DNA from: Seonamhaeicola sediminis
GTDB lineage: Bacteria > Bacteroidota > Bacteroidia > Flavobacteriales > Flavobacteriaceae
Assembly (NCBI RefSeq): GCF_004358095.2
Contig: NZ_SMZJ02000004.1
Span: 349,031-413,030 of the forward strand
Length of the DNA: 64,000 nucleotides
Direction: 5' to 3'
The notes under the pieces are model-generated. The model was not told the DNA's origin. It saw nothing but the letters and a program-made list of their open reading frames with translations, and ran no database searches. The position numbers and the translations under genes are program-made. Every line of letters begins with the position of its first letter. The first letter of the stretch is position 1. Of the stretch, positions 62,386 to 64,000 are shown piece by piece.

Positions 62386-63263
62386 TTGGTTTTTTTGTCT
62401 TTATGTTTCCAACGTTTATGGGTCCAGAAATAATATTCTGGCGCTTCCTTTATTTGTTTTTCAACTTCAGTAAGAAACAAATCAGTTAGTTTGTAATCTG
62501 GGTATTCCTTTGAGTTTTCAGCAAGGGTAATAATTTCGGCTTGATAATAACCTCGCTTCACTTTATTTATTTTTAGGTATGCCGTTGAAAAATCTAGTTT
62601 TTTTGCTAATCGTTCTGCTCCAGTAAAACATGGTACATTAATACCCATAAACTTGCCCCAGTAAACATCTTTTGAAACACGAGGAGATTGGTCACTTAAA
62701 AAACCCGTAATACTCTTAATGCCTTGAGCCTCTGTATCGGTGATCATGTTAATGGTTTCCTTGGTACTAATTAAATCGGTTTTAAATTTAGTACGTATAC
62801 CACGTACCAACGTATCAAAATACTTGTTGGCCAGTTTTTTATAAACTGCAAATCCTTTAAAATTGATGTAGTGCTGTACTATGATAGCCCATTCCCAACT
62901 GGCGTAGTGTCCAAAAATAAGTATGATACTTTTATTCAGTTCCTCAAGTCTTTTAAATTCCTCGGGGTTCGTAATTAAAAAACGTTGTTTTAGTTCTTCT
63001 TCTGTAATAGACATGGTTTTAGCCATTTCTAAAAACATATCGCATAAATGCTTATAAAACTTCTTTCTGATTGTTGCAATTTCGGATTCAGATTTATCTG
63101 GAAAAACTAATTTCAAATTATTGGTAACTACTTTTTTTCTGTAGCCAATAGCGTAGTATAATATAAAAAACAATCCATCTGAAAGTAAATAAAGCAATTT
63201 AAAGGGAAGTTTTGAAATACACCACAAAAGCGGATAAACAACAATATATACTAGAAATTGCAT
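62382..63263 (-). CDS. Lipid A-type lysophospholipid acyltransferase (LpxL/HtrB-like)
   Basis: A 293-residue membrane-associated acyltransferase. A hydrophobic N-terminus (about 1-40) is followed by the HX4D-type region IILIFGHYASWEWAI (about 114-128). The family's HxxxxE/D pair reads H-YASW-E here, and a later GFLSDQSPRVSKDVYWGKFMG is present in two blocks. It ends in a basic HKRWKHKDKK. It should add a late acyl chain to lipid A or an ornithine-lipid-like acceptor. Confidence 0.87.
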   Translation of the reverse strand: MQFLVYIVVYPLLWCISKLPFKLLYLLSDGLFFILYYAIGYRKKVVTNNLKLVFPDKSESEIATIRKKFYKHLCDMFLEMAKTMSITEEELKQRFLITNPEEFKRLEELNKSIILIFGHYASWEWAIIVQHYINFKGFAVYKKLANKYFDTLVRGIRTKFKTDLISTKETINMITDTEAQGIKSITGFLSDQSPRVSKDVYWGKFMGINVPCFTGAERLAKKLDFSTAYLKINKVKRGYYQAEIITLAENSKEYPDYKLTDLFLTEVEKQIKEAPEYYFWTHKRWKHKDKKTN

Positions 63264-63426
63264 GAATTAGTTTTAGATTTGTAAGCGCAAAAGTAAATGA
63301 AAAAAATCATTTACTGATGAAGTGTTAAATGAAGTAAGACTAATTTTTAATAGATTGTTTTTAATATAAAATTTAGTTCTTTACTCTGTAAACACATATT
63401 AATATGATTTTAAACGTACACAAAAT

Positions 63427-64000
63427 ATGCATTTAGACGGTATAACAATTGCAATTATAGCAGCTAATGTTTTGGTTTCAGTAAAAGGCTTAAATGATTA
63501 CAGTTTTTTAGATAAATATAAGTTTCATGTTGGTGCTGTTCAAAGAGGAGAAAAAATAAGGTTACTAAGTGCAGGCTTTTTGCATATAGATATGCAACAT
63601 TTGTTGTTTAATATGATAACACTGTTCTTTTTTGCTAGTATTGTAATAGACTATTTAGGCATTAGTGGATTCATATTGGTCTATTTAATGAGCTTATTGT
63701 TTGGTAATTTACTATCGCTTTATTTTCACAAGAATGAATATCACTATAGTGCCGTAGGGGCAAGTGGAGCTGTTACAGGTATATTATATTCGGCTATTTT
63801 ACTACAACCAGGCATGACTTTAGGACTCTATTTTATTATACCAATACCAGCTTATGTGTTTGGAATAGCTTATTTGTTATATTCTATTTACGGAATGAAA
63901 AAACGTATTGGTAACATTGGACATGATGCCCATTTTGGTGGAGCTATTGGAGGTTATGTAATTACTTTACTTTTGGCACCTTGGATTTTTGGTTCAAATT
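63427..64000 (+). CDS. Rhomboid family intramembrane serine protease, 3' end cut off
   Basis: Open from ATG 63427 to the window end (191 codons visible). The sequence has several membrane helices, the N-terminal FLHIDMQHLLFNM (the rhomboid H...N pair, about residues 55-67), the catalytic serine in GASGAVTG (about 115-122) and the helix 6 histidine in HDAHFGGAIGG (about 163-173). These are the defining residues of rhomboid proteases, which cleave membrane-spanning substrates. Only the C-terminus is missing. Confidence 0.92.
   Translation, partial: MHLDGITIAIIAANVLVSVKGLNDYSFLDKYKFHVGAVQRGEKIRLLSAGFLHIDMQHLLFNMITLFFFASIVIDYLGISGFILVYLMSLLFGNLLSLYFHKNEYHYSAVGASGAVTGILYSAILLQPGMTLGLYFIIPIPAYVFGIAYLLYSIYGMKKRIGNIGHDAHFGGAIGGYVITLLLAPWIFGSN

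Overview
This window is low-GC DNA from a marine-type Flavobacteriaceae member (phylum Bacteroidota). Several independent signs agree. Promoters carry the Bacteroidota -7 box TANNTTTG and start codons show no Shine-Dalgarno preference. SusC/TonB-type receptors carry N-terminal carboxypeptidase-regulatory-like repeats. A small 4.5S-type SRP RNA is present, along with Bacteroidota-only families (HYC_CC_PP, GDCCVxC, DUF6266, fused 2-oxoacid dehydrogenase E1). I cannot name the species.

Region 1 (1-2470) is a defence-like pair. It holds the 3' end of an Abi_2 (AbiD/AbiF-like) protein with a HEPN R-x4-H ribonuclease motif, followed 17 bases later by a full-size prokaryotic Argonaute whose PIWI domain has lost recognisable catalytic residues. 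This is the best candidate here for an undescribed system.

Region 2 (2477-19842) is a dense, one-directional heavy-metal island. In order it encodes a DUF6660 protein, a TonB receptor, a Fur-family regulator, a DUF3703 protein, a MerT-MerP fusion, a GDCCVxC protein, a Zn/Cd/Pb-type P1B ATPase, a HYC_CC_PP protein, a CusA-type RND pump with extra membrane segments, a TolC-type channel, a CopA-type ATPase, a CDF exporter, a CusB-type adaptor and an HMA-domain lipoprotein. It ends in a strong terminator. Together these cover uptake, cytosolic export and envelope-spanning export of soft metals. Two nearly identical 15-base sites at matching promoter positions suggest a Fur-family regulon. A multi-branched RNA fold lies just upstream of cusA.

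Region 3 (19843-24678) is gene-poor accessory DNA. It has a 1.2-kb spacer full of inverted repeats, a DUF6943/DUF6266 pair, two small envelope proteins, a decayed two-component-propeller pseudogene and a nested palindromic repeat.

Region 4 (24679-32432) is a LacI-controlled sugar-acid catabolic operon: a tartrate/isopropylmalate-type decarboxylating dehydrogenase, a cyclase-family hydrolase, a four-carbon acid-sugar kinase, an MFS permease, a Gfo/Idh oxidoreductase and a secreted carbohydrate-binding-like protein.

Region 5 (32465-64000) is mostly core chromosome: TonB receptors, dsbD, glutaminyl cyclase, SRP RNA, an SDR, an ABC-F protein, pheT, a lipoprotein acetolactate decarboxylase, the fused E1, an M1-like pseudo-peptidase fused to a beta-barrel, a LOG protein, uvrA, an acpH-like gene, glmM, a lipid A acyltransferase and a rhomboid protease cut by the window end.
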